DNA of 64,000 bases from Sulfuricurvum sp. (GCF_028713855.1 NZ_JAQTNN010000004.1:118779-182778); one strand, 5' to 3'. Positions 34,319 through 44,358 are shown, numbered from the stretch's first letter. Translations and numbers: made by a program. The notes: generated from the sequence alone by a model not told the origin.

Positions 34319-35149
34319 CTAACCGATTTCAATACCGGTGACTCTTTTTTTGATCGCGATTTTGTCATCATACATTTTCTTATCGGCTGATTCTATAACA
34401 TCGATCAGGCTATCATGTACTTGAAACTTACTCACTCCAAATGAAAAGCTTGGTTTAAACGTCGTTTCGTGTGCCTTTAGCTTCTTACTTAAAATATCTT
34501 CTCTTAAACTATGAAGTTTATGTAATGCATCCGTTTCTGAAACCGTATCCGAAAAGAGAATCATAAATTCATCTCCTCCGTATCGTATGATATTCTTATC
34601 TACTTTTTTTAAATTATTTGCGATATAGATTAAAACTTTATCCCCGATAATATGCCCGAAAGTATCATTTATAATTTTGAAATAATTTAAATCGATCATC
34701 ACAAACGTTCCTGCACACTTAAAACGCTGAGTCTCTCCGTCTAAAAAAGTATCATGCAGCCATTTTCGATTAAACACACCCGTTAGTTCATCTTTATAGA
34801 CAGAGGCTTTGAGCTTTTCAATCTCTTCACGCAGCAGTTTGGTCTCCGATAAAACCTCATTGAGTACAGTTTCATCTTTCTCTTGAATCGCATGTATAGC
34901 TTTATTGGTACTTTCGCTCAACTGTTGCATATTTTTGGATGTTTCGTTGTTTAAATTGGTAAATAGTGAAATTTTTTCATTTAATTCATTCTCAGCGATA
35001 TTGACTTCATCCTCTATCTCTAATCCATGTTCTGCTGCAAATTTAAAAAATAAACTGGAATAAATACTTGGGGTGACAACGCTTAAAGCATTAGCAGAGT
35101 TGATCGTTTCAGTAGAAATACGTTGCAAAATGTCTTGATTTTCATACAT
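34319..35149 (-). CDS. GGDEF diguanylate cyclase, cytoplasmic
   Basis: 276 residues: a helical N-terminal region of about 100 residues (ILQRISTETINSANALSVVTPSIYSS, then a Glu/Asn-rich coiled coil) with no membrane segment, then GGDEF from DELTGVFNRKW. The active site is RYGGDEF. The I-site position reads K-K-V-D rather than RxxD, so feedback control may be weak. The ATG at 35149 is used because AAGGAGGAG lies just upstream; the frame from 35173 would encode that very Shine-Dalgarno as Lys-Arg residues. Confidence 0.88.
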   Translation of the reverse strand: MYENQDILQRISTETINSANALSVVTPSIYSSLFFKFAAEHGLEIEDEVNIAENELNEKISLFTNLNNETSKNMQQLSESTNKAIHAIQEKDETVLNEVLSETKLLREEIEKLKASVYKDELTGVFNRKWLHDTFLDGETQRFKCAGTFVMIDLNYFKIINDTFGHIIGDKVLIYIANNLKKVDKNIIRYGGDEFMILFSDTVSETDALHKLHSLREDILSKKLKAHETTFKPSFSFGVSKFQVHDSLIDVIESADKKMYDDKIAIKKRVTGIEIG

Positions 35150-35317
35150 TCTTCTTCTCCTCCTTTTGTACAATATATAAGTATATATTTTTAAAAGTAT
35201 AGCTAAAACAGTGTAATTTACTACGATTTTTTGTATAACTATTTATAAAAATTATAAAGGTTAAAATACCCCTTTTTTAGTTTATAATATATACTATAGT
35301 TACAAAAAAGGCTAAAT

Positions 35318-37111
35318 ATGGAAGATCAGGACATCGTCTCAGCCTATCGACGATCACAATGGATCAAAGTGATTGGATGGACTTTTTTAGTTCTCATCGC
35401 AGCCCTTTTTTATCACCACGAACACTCTCAAGAAATTATTGAACTCGCCAAAAATACAGCCAAAACAGCCCTTAACAAAGATCTTGCAAGCCGTGAATGG
35501 GTCATTTCACACGGCGGGGTTTACGTTCCGATCGATAATAGGACTCCCCCAAGCCCTTGGCTGTCTCACGTTCCTGAACGAGATATTAAAACTCCGGCTG
35601 AAAAATCACTTACTCTAATGAATTCATCCTACGTGTTACGACAAATGATGGAAAGCTACGGAACACTCTACGGTGAAAAAACGAGAATATCGTCCCTAAA
35701 ACCGCTTAATCCCGTAAATAGGGCCAATCCTTGGGAGGAAAAAGCACTTCGTTATCTCCAAGCCAATCCAACAAAAACAGATTTTTATGAGCTGCACCAG
35801 AGCAATGAGGGTGAATACATCCGGATGATGATTCCGATGTATGTCGAAATAAGCTGTCTCAAATGTCACAACCCATCCGAAAATAAAGTCGGTGATATAC
35901 GCGGTGGTGTTTCTATCTCTGTCCCCTTAAAAGCATTTATAGACATGACACGGCAGACATTGATTAATGCCTATATCTGGTTCTTTCTCATTTGGATATT
36001 GGTAAGTGGTGCGATTATTGCCGCTTCAAAAGCAATGGAAAAAAAATCGCTTCAGCTTCATGCCACTGAGGTTGAAAAAATCAAAAATTATCAAAGTATG
36101 ATTTCCCTCGTCATTGATTTGATAGATAAACGAGATTCCTACACCGCCGGACATTCTCAGAGGGTATCGCATTACTGTGAAATCATTACGAGAGCCATGT
36201 ATCACGATGAATCCCTCGTTAACAAAATCAAAGAGGCAGCCGTATTACACGATGTGGGTAAAATCGCAATCCCCGATTCTATATTACTGAAACCTGAAAA
36301 GCTTACGCCCACTGAAAAAGAGCTAATCAATTACCATCTCACCGCAGGATACGATCTTCTTTCAAAAGTAGATATGTACAAAGAGCTCGCCGAAATCATG
36401 CGCTATCACCATGAACGCTACGATGGAGAAGGGTATCCCCAAGGGATTTCAGGTGATCAAATCCCTCCGCTTTCTCGTATTATGATTGTTGCCGATGCTT
36501 TTGATGCTATGACGACTGACCGTATTTATAAACCACGCAAAAGTGTTGAGGAAGCAATTAAAGAGCTTGAATTGCACAAAGGTTCGCAATTTGATCCTGA
36601 GGTTGCGGATATAGCCATCGCTGTTTTAAAAGATGTCACAATCAATGCAGCCGAGCAGTTCCCGAAAACAAGTTTGGAAGAAGAACGATTTGCCTATTAT
36701 CTCAAAGATCAATTGACCGGATTGAACAATCACTGGGCGCTTGAATCCATTCTAAAAATAAATCAGCATACTTTCGAATATCGGTTTGCAACGGTCATCA
36801 CACTGGAAAACTTGATGGCATTCAATCGTGAAAAGGGATGGCATAGTGGAAATATTCTGCTTGAAAAATTTAGTGATCTGCTAAAAAATCGCTTCCAACA
36901 CTATCATATTTACCGTATATTCGGAGATACCTTTATCATCCTGAGCCAAGAATTCATCGATATGACTCCCTCTTATGCATTCATGGAAGAGTTATTACAT
37001 GATAAAAATATTACAACTTCAATCAATAGCATCCATCTCCTCGAAAAGAAAATCGACAGTATCAGTAAACTCGAAGAGTCTATCATCAGCAAACAGATTC
37101 CTTCTCTCTAA
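35318..37111 (+). CDS. DUF3365 heme-sensor protein with HD-GYP and degenerate GGDEF
   Basis: 597 residues. TM1 about 16-32, periplasmic DUF3365 with SHGGVYVP and CLKCH (about 189-193), TM2 about 215-235, then an HD-GYP phosphodiesterase (HDVGKIAIPD, HHERYDGEGYP) at about 270-440 and a C-terminal GGDEF-like domain whose site reads RIFGDTF, so catalytically dead. It should break down c-di-GMP under control of the same kind of heme sensor as the cyclase at 2611. AAAAGG precedes the ATG. Confidence 0.9.
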   Translation: MEDQDIVSAYRRSQWIKVIGWTFLVLIAALFYHHEHSQEIIELAKNTAKTALNKDLASREWVISHGGVYVPIDNRTPPSPWLSHVPERDIKTPAEKSLTLMNSSYVLRQMMESYGTLYGEKTRISSLKPLNPVNRANPWEEKALRYLQANPTKTDFYELHQSNEGEYIRMMIPMYVEISCLKCHNPSENKVGDIRGGVSISVPLKAFIDMTRQTLINAYIWFFLIWILVSGAIIAASKAMEKKSLQLHATEVEKIKNYQSMISLVIDLIDKRDSYTAGHSQRVSHYCEIITRAMYHDESLVNKIKEAAVLHDVGKIAIPDSILLKPEKLTPTEKELINYHLTAGYDLLSKVDMYKELAEIMRYHHERYDGEGYPQGISGDQIPPLSRIMIVADAFDAMTTDRIYKPRKSVEEAIKELELHKGSQFDPEVADIAIAVLKDVTINAAEQFPKTSLEEERFAYYLKDQLTGLNNHWALESILKINQHTFEYRFATVITLENLMAFNREKGWHSGNILLEKFSDLLKNRFQHYHIYRIFGDTFIILSQEFIDMTPSYAFMEELLHDKNITTSINSIHLLEKKIDSISKLEESIISKQIPSL

Positions 37112-37125
37112 AGAGAAAGAATCTA

Positions 37126-38748
37126 TTAGTTTAGTATCAACCCTTTTTTCACTTCAAGCCGATCGTACATCTCAAGCATATTGTCATAATCACGATGTAA
37201 TGCCGTGCTGACTAAAAACGCTTCTCCGCTTACAATCTCGACCGCTTTATCCACCCGATCTACGCTATAAAGATCATACAAAGCTTGGCTGTAATCACTG
37301 AATTCAAGACCAAACTCCGCCATTTTGATCAATTCAACCACCAATACATTCATCGGTGTGATGCTAAATTCCAAATAACTCACTGCTTCTTCGATATTCC
37401 CTAACGACAGATGCATCTGCGCTTTGAGTTCTCCGATCGTAAAATTCTCCTCAAAAATCACCCCAATGAATTTTTCCACATTGAGATGATCTTCGAGTGC
37501 TTCGATCTCATCGAGTACGACTTCAGGATCGAATTGTTCAAAGTTCAAAATTACTTCGCGGTACATTTTGCCCCGATTTCGGTTGTTATAGATCAGATCA
37601 TCGATCGGATACACTTCGGAGACTCCGGGAACGATCATCTGGCATGAGTAAAAGCCGAGATAATTATAATCACGGATGTAGACTTCTTTTCCCATGGATT
37701 CAAAAATTCCTGTGAGGTAGGCAAACTCATCTTCCGTACTGCTTCCGCTGTATTTCCAAGGAGCCAACTCAAAGCTCTTTTTCGCGCTTAGAAACTGTAT
37801 TCCCATCTTGCCGTTTGAGTCGATGAAATGTGATTCCAGATTAAAACTCTCCGAGATAATCGACATATCAAATGTCGGTACTTCAAAACTCTCCAGATTT
37901 TCCAATCCGCGTCCCTGCATCAACTCGGTCATCGTCCGTTCCAGCGATACTTCCAAAATCGGGTGAGCTCCGAATGAAACGAAAAGGGTAGCATTGAGTG
38001 GATTGATAAACGAAATCGCCGTAACAGGATATTTTCCCCCCAATGATGCATCTAAAACATTCACGATATAGCCGAGTTCGCGCAACTTTGTCAAATCACT
38101 GTAAAGACGTTCGAACTGCTGCAAAAACTCATCATGGTAGTGCGGAAGAGCATAGCCGTTTTTAATGATCTCGATTTTCGCATACCGCTCTAAAATCTCA
38201 CTCATCGACTGAACCTGTGCCTCTTTTGCCGTATTCCCCGTCGCCAAACCGTTACTGACATAAAGATTGCTGAGAATATTGATCGGGAAATAGACCACCT
38301 CATCCGAAGAGAGTTTATGAAATGGCAATGCGACAATTTTATCTTCATAATCACTGTTAAAATCGATCAGCTCATCCTGACTTAGTTCATGGTTGGGATC
38401 ATAGACTTCCATTAATTGAGGGTTGAGATATCCACCCTCAAAATCAAACGCCACCTCATCGGGATAATATTTCCGCTGGGGCAGATGAAAATCGATAAAA
38501 AAGTTATTGGTTTGGAGCCGTTCGATGTATTCACCCAGCGCGCTCGCCGTAGACGCTTCAGAGTAAATCCCCTTGCCGTTGGAATAGATATGTTTCGGAG
38601 CTTCGATCGATGCGAGATTCACCGAATAGCAATGATTGAGCGGATGTTTTTCACGTGAGTAGGTGACATTGCACCCCATCTCGTTTAATATGTTCTGCAT
38701 TCGCTTGATGGATTCTTCGACTGGGGCATTTTTAGAGAGTAGATTCAT
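37126..38748 (-). CDS. ycaO: YcaO-family protein (RimO-linked type)
   Basis: 540 residues. The YcaO ATP-binding core: SNGKGIYSEASTASALGEYIERLQ, TGNTAKEAQVQSMSEILERYAKIEI and ERTMTELMQGRGLENLESF. A long C-terminal extension (about 370-540) with a TPR-like tail matches E. coli YcaO, which helps methylthiolation of ribosomal protein S12 by RimO. The stand-alone gene, with no heterocycle peptide or dehydrogenase near, argues against a bacteriocin role. AGGTGA before the ATG. Confidence 0.88.
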   Translation of the reverse strand: MNLLSKNAPVEESIKRMQNILNEMGCNVTYSREKHPLNHCYSVNLASIEAPKHIYSNGKGIYSEASTASALGEYIERLQTNNFFIDFHLPQRKYYPDEVAFDFEGGYLNPQLMEVYDPNHELSQDELIDFNSDYEDKIVALPFHKLSSDEVVYFPINILSNLYVSNGLATGNTAKEAQVQSMSEILERYAKIEIIKNGYALPHYHDEFLQQFERLYSDLTKLRELGYIVNVLDASLGGKYPVTAISFINPLNATLFVSFGAHPILEVSLERTMTELMQGRGLENLESFEVPTFDMSIISESFNLESHFIDSNGKMGIQFLSAKKSFELAPWKYSGSSTEDEFAYLTGIFESMGKEVYIRDYNYLGFYSCQMIVPGVSEVYPIDDLIYNNRNRGKMYREVILNFEQFDPEVVLDEIEALEDHLNVEKFIGVIFEENFTIGELKAQMHLSLGNIEEAVSYLEFSITPMNVLVVELIKMAEFGLEFSDYSQALYDLYSVDRVDKAVEIVSGEAFLVSTALHRDYDNMLEMYDRLEVKKGLILN

Positions 38749-38958
38749 GGGTTCACCTATGAGTAAATTGTGCAGTGAATCGGAGAAACCAAGACCCTTA
38801 CGCTTATACCGAAAGTATAACGAAAAATATATTTACAGCGTTATCGTTATGAAACAAGTTTATTATATATTAAAAATAATAATACATTAATAGATTGCGC
38901 TGTAGGATTTTCATGTATTACATCTCTCATAACGGTTGCTAAACCAAAAGGATATGAA

Positions 38959-39213
38959 ATGACAACAGCCTTATCCCGCAGAAGCTTTTTCAAACATATG
39001 TTGGCAATCGGGGCAGTTACTTTTTTGACTTCTCCTTTATATGCTAAAGTGACTAAAATGTCCGTAAAATATCAGGAAAAATCCACCAACGGCAAAAAAT
39101 GCAAAGAATGTCTCCATTTTCTAGCAGCTTCAAACGAATGTAAACTCGTAGAAGGAAAAATAAATCCTGAAGGTTGGTGTACGTTTTACGTAAAAGATCC
39201 CAAAAAAGCGTAA
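38959..39213 (+). CDS. High-potential iron-sulfur protein (HiPIP), Tat-exported
   Basis: 84 residues with a twin-arginine signal (SRRSFFKHMLAIGAVTF) and a short mature part with KCKECLHFLAASNECKLVEGKINPEGWC, giving the C-x2-C...C...C ligands of the HiPIP [4Fe-4S] cluster. HiPIPs shuttle electrons in the periplasm, here perhaps between sulfur-oxidising enzymes and terminal oxidase. AAAAGGATATG is the ribosome site. It converges with ppsA. Confidence 0.9.
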   Translation: MTTALSRRSFFKHMLAIGAVTFLTSPLYAKVTKMSVKYQEKSTNGKKCKECLHFLAASNECKLVEGKINPEGWCTFYVKDPKKA

Positions 39214-39225
39214 TCTTATATACGA

Positions 39226-41622
39226 TTACTTCTTACTTTCTATCTCACTCACTACCTGCCGCATTTTCAACAACGAATCGGGGTTGAGCGAGATCGAATC
39301 GATCCCTTCTTCGACCAAAAATCGGGTGATTTCAGGATAATCCGACGGAGCCTGACCACAGATACCGATGTATTTTCCCCGCTCTTTACACGCGCGTATC
39401 GCCATGGAGAGCATCCGTGTCACTGCATCGTTACGCTCATCAAATACCGCCGCGACCAATGCGCTGTCACGATCGACTCCGAGGGTAAGCTGAGTGAGGT
39501 CATTGGAACCGATACTGTAGCCGTCAAATATTTCCAGAAACTGGTCCGCGAGAATAACGTTGGAGGGGATTTCGCACATCGCGTATATTTCCAATGCGTT
39601 CTCCCCCTGTACCAATCCCGCTTCGTTCATGACCGCTATGGCTTTGCGCCCCTCATCAGGAGTTCGGACAAACGGGAGCATCACTTTGACATTACCCAGC
39701 CCCATGTCGTCGCGTATCCGTTTAAGCGCTTCACATTCCCACACAAATGCCTCTTTGTACTGTGGTGAATAGTAGCGGCTGGCTCCGCGAAAGCCGATCA
39801 TCGGGTTCTCTTCATCGTTCTCATACGCTGCGCCGCCGACCATATGTTTGTATTCATTGGACTTAAAATCGCTCGTACGAACAACAACCGGTCTGGGATA
39901 AAATGCCGCCGCGATCATCCCTACCCCCTCGGCTATCTTGTCTATGAAAAACTTCTTCGGATCATCGTACCCGCGCATCGTTCGGTGCACGTCCTTGATA
40001 TCACGAATCTCTTTACCCTGCGAAAGCTCTACCAATGCCATCGGGTGAGCCGCTACATAATGGGTGATAATGAACTCCATCCGAGCCAGCCCTACTCCGT
40101 CATTGGGAAGTTTTGCCACTTTAAATGCGATGTCAGGATTACCGACATTCATATAAAGCTTTGTTTTCGTCTGCGTGAGATTACCCAAATCGATACGCGT
40201 CGTCTCATACTCCAACAATCCCGCATAAACCCGACCGCTCTCGCCATCGGCACAGCTTGCGGTCACTTCATCGCCATCGTGAAGCAGTTCAGTCGCATTG
40301 ACCGTTCCCACGATCGCCGGAACCCCGATCTCACGCGCTACGATTGCCGCATGACACGTTCGCCCTCCGCGATTGGTAATGACCGCTGAAGCTTTTTTCA
40401 TGATCGGTTCCCAATCCGGATCGGTAATATCGGCGACGAGGACATCTCCCTCAACAAATCGATCCCCCTCATGGGGAGAGTGGATAATTTTGACTCTGCC
40501 CGAGCCGATTTTCTCACCGATCGCTTTTCCGCTGAGAAGTATTTTAGCTTCAGCACCCTCTTTTATGTGGTATTGCTCAAAACTGTTATCACCCATCTTG
40601 CGGCTTTGTACCGTTTCAGGACGGGCTTGCACGATAAACAGTTCTCCGCTTTGGCCGTCTTTTGCCCACTCGATATCCATCGGTCGATATTCCCCTGCGA
40701 TGGCAGTGTAATGTTCTTCGATCAGAAGCGCATAACGCGCTAATGTTGCTACTTCATCATCGTTGATCGAAAAATGCTCTTGCAGCTCTTTTGGAGTAGC
40801 AAGATTGATCGTGTGGTGACGTTCATCGTAACACATCGTGAGGGCTTTGGAACCGATTTGACGTTTTAGAATGGTTGTTTTTCCCTGTTTAAGGGTCGGT
40901 TTGAATACATAAAATTCATCCGGATTGACCTTGCCTCCGACGATATTCTCACCCAATCCCCATATCGAGTTGATGAGGATCAGATTCTCAGAACCGTTTT
41001 CAGTATCGATCGTGAACATGACCCCACTGCTGGCAAGGTCGCTGCGTACCATTTTCTGTACCCCCACCGAGAGAGCGACGGCAAAATGATCATAATTTCG
41101 ACTGTGGCGATAACTGATCGCACGGTTGGTAAAGAGGGAAGCAAAACACCGCTTGACATGTTCTATCAGCATCACCTCGCCCTGAACGTTGAGATAACTC
41201 TCCTGCTGACCGGCAAAACTCGCATCGGGTAAATCTTCCGCCGTGGCGGATGAACGTACCGCAACATCAACACTCACCATCGCGTACTCGTGTTCCATCA
41301 CACGATAACTCTCAGCAATTTCCGTTTTCAAAACATCCGGCATCTCACCGCTGAGCATCAAAGAACGGATAGCGTCTCCGCATTGGTTCAGCGCTTCAAT
41401 GTCGGTGAGATCAACCCCCTCAAAAAAATGACGTATTTTCGGTTCGAAATCGTTGTGTTTAATAAAAAGACGGTATCCATCGGCGGTCACGGCAAACCCT
41501 TCGGGAACGTTTACCCCCAGTGATTTGAGGGAGCTGATCATCTCACCCAAAGAGGCATTTTTCCCTCCGACTAAAGCAATATCTTCTAATCTCAATGAAT
41601 CTAATCTGCGAATATAGTCCAT
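39226..41622 (-). CDS. ppsA: Phosphoenolpyruvate synthase
   Basis: 798 residues: an N-terminal ATP-grasp domain (GGKNASLGEMI, VRSSATAEDLPDASFAGQQESYL), a central swivelling domain with the phosphorylated His in GGRTCHAAIVAREIGVPAIVG, and a C-terminal PEP-binding barrel (TSDFKSNEY, GFRGASRY, SIGSNDLTQLTLGVDRD). It turns pyruvate and ATP to PEP, AMP and phosphate, needed for gluconeogenesis in an autotroph using the reductive TCA cycle. AAAGGAG fixes the ATG at 41622. Confidence 0.95.
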   Translation of the reverse strand: MDYIRRLDSLRLEDIALVGGKNASLGEMISSLKSLGVNVPEGFAVTADGYRLFIKHNDFEPKIRHFFEGVDLTDIEALNQCGDAIRSLMLSGEMPDVLKTEIAESYRVMEHEYAMVSVDVAVRSSATAEDLPDASFAGQQESYLNVQGEVMLIEHVKRCFASLFTNRAISYRHSRNYDHFAVALSVGVQKMVRSDLASSGVMFTIDTENGSENLILINSIWGLGENIVGGKVNPDEFYVFKPTLKQGKTTILKRQIGSKALTMCYDERHHTINLATPKELQEHFSINDDEVATLARYALLIEEHYTAIAGEYRPMDIEWAKDGQSGELFIVQARPETVQSRKMGDNSFEQYHIKEGAEAKILLSGKAIGEKIGSGRVKIIHSPHEGDRFVEGDVLVADITDPDWEPIMKKASAVITNRGGRTCHAAIVAREIGVPAIVGTVNATELLHDGDEVTASCADGESGRVYAGLLEYETTRIDLGNLTQTKTKLYMNVGNPDIAFKVAKLPNDGVGLARMEFIITHYVAAHPMALVELSQGKEIRDIKDVHRTMRGYDDPKKFFIDKIAEGVGMIAAAFYPRPVVVRTSDFKSNEYKHMVGGAAYENDEENPMIGFRGASRYYSPQYKEAFVWECEALKRIRDDMGLGNVKVMLPFVRTPDEGRKAIAVMNEAGLVQGENALEIYAMCEIPSNVILADQFLEIFDGYSIGSNDLTQLTLGVDRDSALVAAVFDERNDAVTRMLSMAIRACKERGKYIGICGQAPSDYPEITRFLVEEGIDSISLNPDSLLKMRQVVSEIESKK

Positions 41623-41692
41623 AAATACTCCTTTAGAAACAACACATTTGGATAGAATACCATACAATTTTCAATATCGTATCGGAATACTT

Positions 41693-43252
41693 ATGACATC
41701 CATAGTGCTTACCACTCTCAATGCCCGTTACGCCCATACCGCGTTAGGTCTGCGCTATCTCTATGCCAACCTTCACGAGTTACAATCCGATGCAAAAATC
41801 GTCGAATTTACGATGAACGAGCAGATTCAGAGCATCGCGGAGGGACTCCTTATCCACTCTCCCCGCATCATCGGTATCGGTGTCTATATTTGGAATGCTT
41901 CACAATGTGCTGAACTAATCCAAACCCTCAAAAAAGTCTCTCCCCAGACCATTATCGTCCTCGGCGGACCTGAAGCGGGACATCTCCCTCATCGTGTCGA
42001 TTTGAGCAAAGCGGACTACATTATCAGCGGTGAGGGGGAAGTGGCTTTTTATGAGTTGTGCAAGGAATTGCTTTCTCCCGTTCGCCCTGAGCTTGTCGAA
42101 GGGGTTCATGGTTCGACAAGCTCACCACGAACGGAAGTTCCCCATTTCATTAAAGCCCCACTCCCTGATCTAAAATCGATTCATCTCCCCTACTCGGCAT
42201 ACGATGACGAAGACGTAGCACACCGATATATCTACGTCGAAGCATCGCGCGGTTGTCCGTTTGAATGTGAGTTCTGCCTCTCCTCCATCGATGAAAAGGT
42301 CCGTAACTTCCCCCTCGATCAACTTCTCGAAGAGTTTGAAGTCTTATGGCAAAGAGGGGCACGAAGCTTCAAATTCATCGACCGCACCTTTAATCTGAAT
42401 ATGACATTTGCCAACCGAATTTTAGATTTTTTTCTTTCCAAAGAGCCGCCCTATTTTGCCCATTTTGAAGTGATCCCTGACCATTTTCCCGAAGTACTCA
42501 AAGAAAAAATCGCCCGTTTTCCCGCAGGATCATTGCAACTCGAAATCGGGATTCAAACCCTCGATCCGATCATTGCCAAAGGGATTAACCGTCCTTTAAA
42601 ACTCGAAAAGATTTATGACAACTTGCGATTTTTGGAAAACGAAACTTCCGCCCACATGCATCTCGACCTCATCGTTGGTCTTCCAGGAGAGAGTATCGAA
42701 GGATTCGGACGCAATCTTGATACACTAGTCTCTCTCACCCACAGCGAAATTCAGATCGGCATACTCAAAAATCTCTCCGGTACAACCCTCTCTCGTCACG
42801 ACCGAGAACACGGAATGATTTACAGCGATACACCGCCGTATGATATCCTCCAAAACAACCTGCTGAGTTTTGTTCAGATTCAAAAGATGAAGCGGTTTGC
42901 CCGTTTTTGGGATATTTTTTACAATAGCGGCAGCTTTAATACAAGCGTACAGTTACTTTGGAGTGAGGATAAAGTATTTGACGGATTTTACGCCTTTAGC
43001 GAATGGATCTATACCCAAACACTTTCGACGTGGAAAATCGCACTGGAGCGTCAGATTACCTTGCTATATGAATATTTGATCCTTACTCATGATGAAGAGC
43101 AGGTACAAAAAGCGCTTATGGAAGATTTATCGACACGACCGGAGAAAACCATTCCGTTTTTTCTCAGACAAAAAACGCAAGCCAGCCCAAAAAGTGCAGA
43201 TAATAGCGTCACCCCAAAACGCCAAGCCAAGCGGGCGCAACCTACGGCTTAA
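41693..43252 (+). CDS. B12-binding radical SAM protein (DUF4080 type)
   Basis: 519 residues: a cobalamin-binding-like Rossmann domain (about 1-130, with IIGIGVYIWNASQ and IIVLGGPEAGHLP), then a radical SAM core with ASRGCPFECEFCLSS (C-x3-C-x2-C), and a C-terminal DUF4080 domain. The reaction is not known. The region at 42078-42134 encodes the aberrant SPVRPELVEGVHGSTSSPRT stretch, which is a palindromic repeat element inserted in frame between the two domains (see repeat). The ATG at 41693 starts the typical TSIVLTTLNARYAH. Confidence 0.85.
   Translation: MTSIVLTTLNARYAHTALGLRYLYANLHELQSDAKIVEFTMNEQIQSIAEGLLIHSPRIIGIGVYIWNASQCAELIQTLKKVSPQTIIVLGGPEAGHLPHRVDLSKADYIISGEGEVAFYELCKELLSPVRPELVEGVHGSTSSPRTEVPHFIKAPLPDLKSIHLPYSAYDDEDVAHRYIYVEASRGCPFECEFCLSSIDEKVRNFPLDQLLEEFEVLWQRGARSFKFIDRTFNLNMTFANRILDFFLSKEPPYFAHFEVIPDHFPEVLKEKIARFPAGSLQLEIGIQTLDPIIAKGINRPLKLEKIYDNLRFLENETSAHMHLDLIVGLPGESIEGFGRNLDTLVSLTHSEIQIGILKNLSGTTLSRHDREHGMIYSDTPPYDILQNNLLSFVQIQKMKRFARFWDIFYNSGSFNTSVQLLWSEDKVFDGFYAFSEWIYTQTLSTWKIALERQITLLYEYLILTHDEEQVQKALMEDLSTRPEKTIPFFLRQKTQASPKSADNSVTPKRQAKRAQPTA
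42078..42134. repeat. Palindromic repeat element inserted in the radical SAM gene
   Basis: Arms CCGTTCGCCCTGAGCTTG... (42078-42100) and the complementary arm (42112-42134) pair at 20 of 23 positions around an 11-base loop, the only mismatch block being GGG/CCA. The motif CCCTGAGCTTGTCGAAGGG is a dispersed repeat seen in many bacteria (general knowledge). Its translation here (SPVRPELVEG) matches the well-known read-through of that repeat. It has spared the reading frame. Confidence 0.8.
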
Positions 43253-43335
43253 AGAGTCGAGCTAATCTCCTCTCCTTAATCGTTTGGAAAAGTTTTTGGG
43301 CTATAACTAGAAATACCAAAGATTAAAGGATATAC

Positions 43336-43887
43336 ATGAGAGCATTTATTTTAGCCGGGCTATTACTCGCATCCAGTGCATTTGCCGAATGCACCTATTA
43401 TTCAGAAAATGCGAAAGTAACGTGGAAAGCATTTAAAACCTATGAAAAAATTGGGGTTGGAGGAACATTTGATCATGCAGTTTTCTCCCCGAAATCAGCA
43501 AAAACAGCCGAAGAATTCTTGACCGGTGCTCATATGAGTATCGAAACATCCAGTGTCAACTCCGGAAATCAAGGCCGCGATGCTACCCTCGTTGCTTCAT
43601 TCTTCAAAGTCCAAAATATCGATACGATCACGGCTAAAATCCTCTCTGCCAAAGAATCCAAAGCACAAGTAGAAATCAGCATGAATGGGATTACAAAACC
43701 CATACCGATGAGTTATGCGATTCAAGAGGGGAAAATTGTGGGGAAAGGGGTGATCGACCTCAGTGACTTTAGCATGTTAAAAGCACTGCAATCCATCAAC
43801 ACTACCTGCTTCACACTCCATGCCGGAAAAACGTGGCAGGATGTAGAAATAGGATTTGAAATTCCTGTAGCCAATAATTGCTACTAA
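43336..43887 (+). CDS. YceI-family periplasmic protein
   Basis: 183 residues with a signal peptide (MRAFILAGLLLASSAFA) and a YceI-like lipocalin-type barrel: VTWKAFKTYEKIGVGGTFD, SVNSGNQGRDATLVASFF (the conserved N-x-x-R-D-x-x-L/V segment) and a late VSMNGITKPI strand. YceI proteins bind isoprenoids or amphipathic ligands in the periplasm. Cysteines C19, C154 and C183 could form a disulfide. Its end lies just before the convergent cytochrome gene, with a hairpin between. Confidence 0.85.
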   Translation: MRAFILAGLLLASSAFAECTYYSENAKVTWKAFKTYEKIGVGGTFDHAVFSPKSAKTAEEFLTGAHMSIETSSVNSGNQGRDATLVASFFKVQNIDTITAKILSAKESKAQVEISMNGITKPIPMSYAIQEGKIVGKGVIDLSDFSMLKALQSINTTCFTLHAGKTWQDVEIGFEIPVANNCY

Positions 43888-43909
43888 GTATTTCTCTTTG
43901 GAGAAATAC
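43888..43909. terminator. Bidirectional hairpin between yceI-like and cytochrome genes
   Basis: GTATTTCTC (43888-43896) pairs perfectly with GAGAAATAC (43901-43909) around a TTTG loop. It exactly fills the gap between the convergent stops at 43887 and 43910, so it probably ends both transcripts despite no long T-tract. Confidence 0.65.
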
Positions 43910-44347
43910 CTACCAGTTTCGGATACGAATATGACACGACGTACATTGCTTTAGAAGCTGTGTATAATCTTCCAAAGCATCATCCATACGCCCGGCTTCA
44001 ATGGATGTTACCATATCATCCGAATAGAGTCTGAGCATACTCGCTGTTTTTTGGGCAAATTTATAAGCGTACACTTGATCTTTCGGAAGGATGAATTTTA
44101 TCTCATCACTCTCAAGCGTTTTTAGTGTCCCTTGAAGTTTCTTAACCCCTAATTTCATATCTTCTGACGAACTGTACAATCCGCCACGCTGAATCTGTTC
44201 CATAGCATCGAGCATACTGCGCATATCTTTCATCAACATTGTTCGATGAACTCTCTCAGTGGCTTCGCTGGAAGCCTTATCAGCGGCACAAAGTGATGAT
44301 CCTGCAAGAAGGGAAGAAAGTACCAATGCTGTTACTGCTTTTTTCAT
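43910..44347 (-). CDS. Periplasmic cytochrome c (C-terminal CTSCH)
   Basis: 145 residues with a signal peptide (about 1-22) and a four-helix-like middle. The single heme site CTSCH is near the C-terminus (about 136-140), followed by only five residues, which is the pattern of cytochrome c' and related four-helix cytochromes. It is the last gene of the sulfide dehydrogenase-Sox cluster and may accept electrons from it or bind NO. Gap to the Rieske gene is 11 bases. Confidence 0.85.
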   Translation of the reverse strand: MKKAVTALVLSSLLAGSSLCAADKASSEATERVHRTMLMKDMRSMLDAMEQIQRGGLYSSSEDMKLGVKKLQGTLKTLESDEIKFILPKDQVYAYKFAQKTASMLRLYSDDMVTSIEAGRMDDALEDYTQLLKQCTSCHIRIRNW

Positions 44348-44358
44348 GTATGTGCCTT

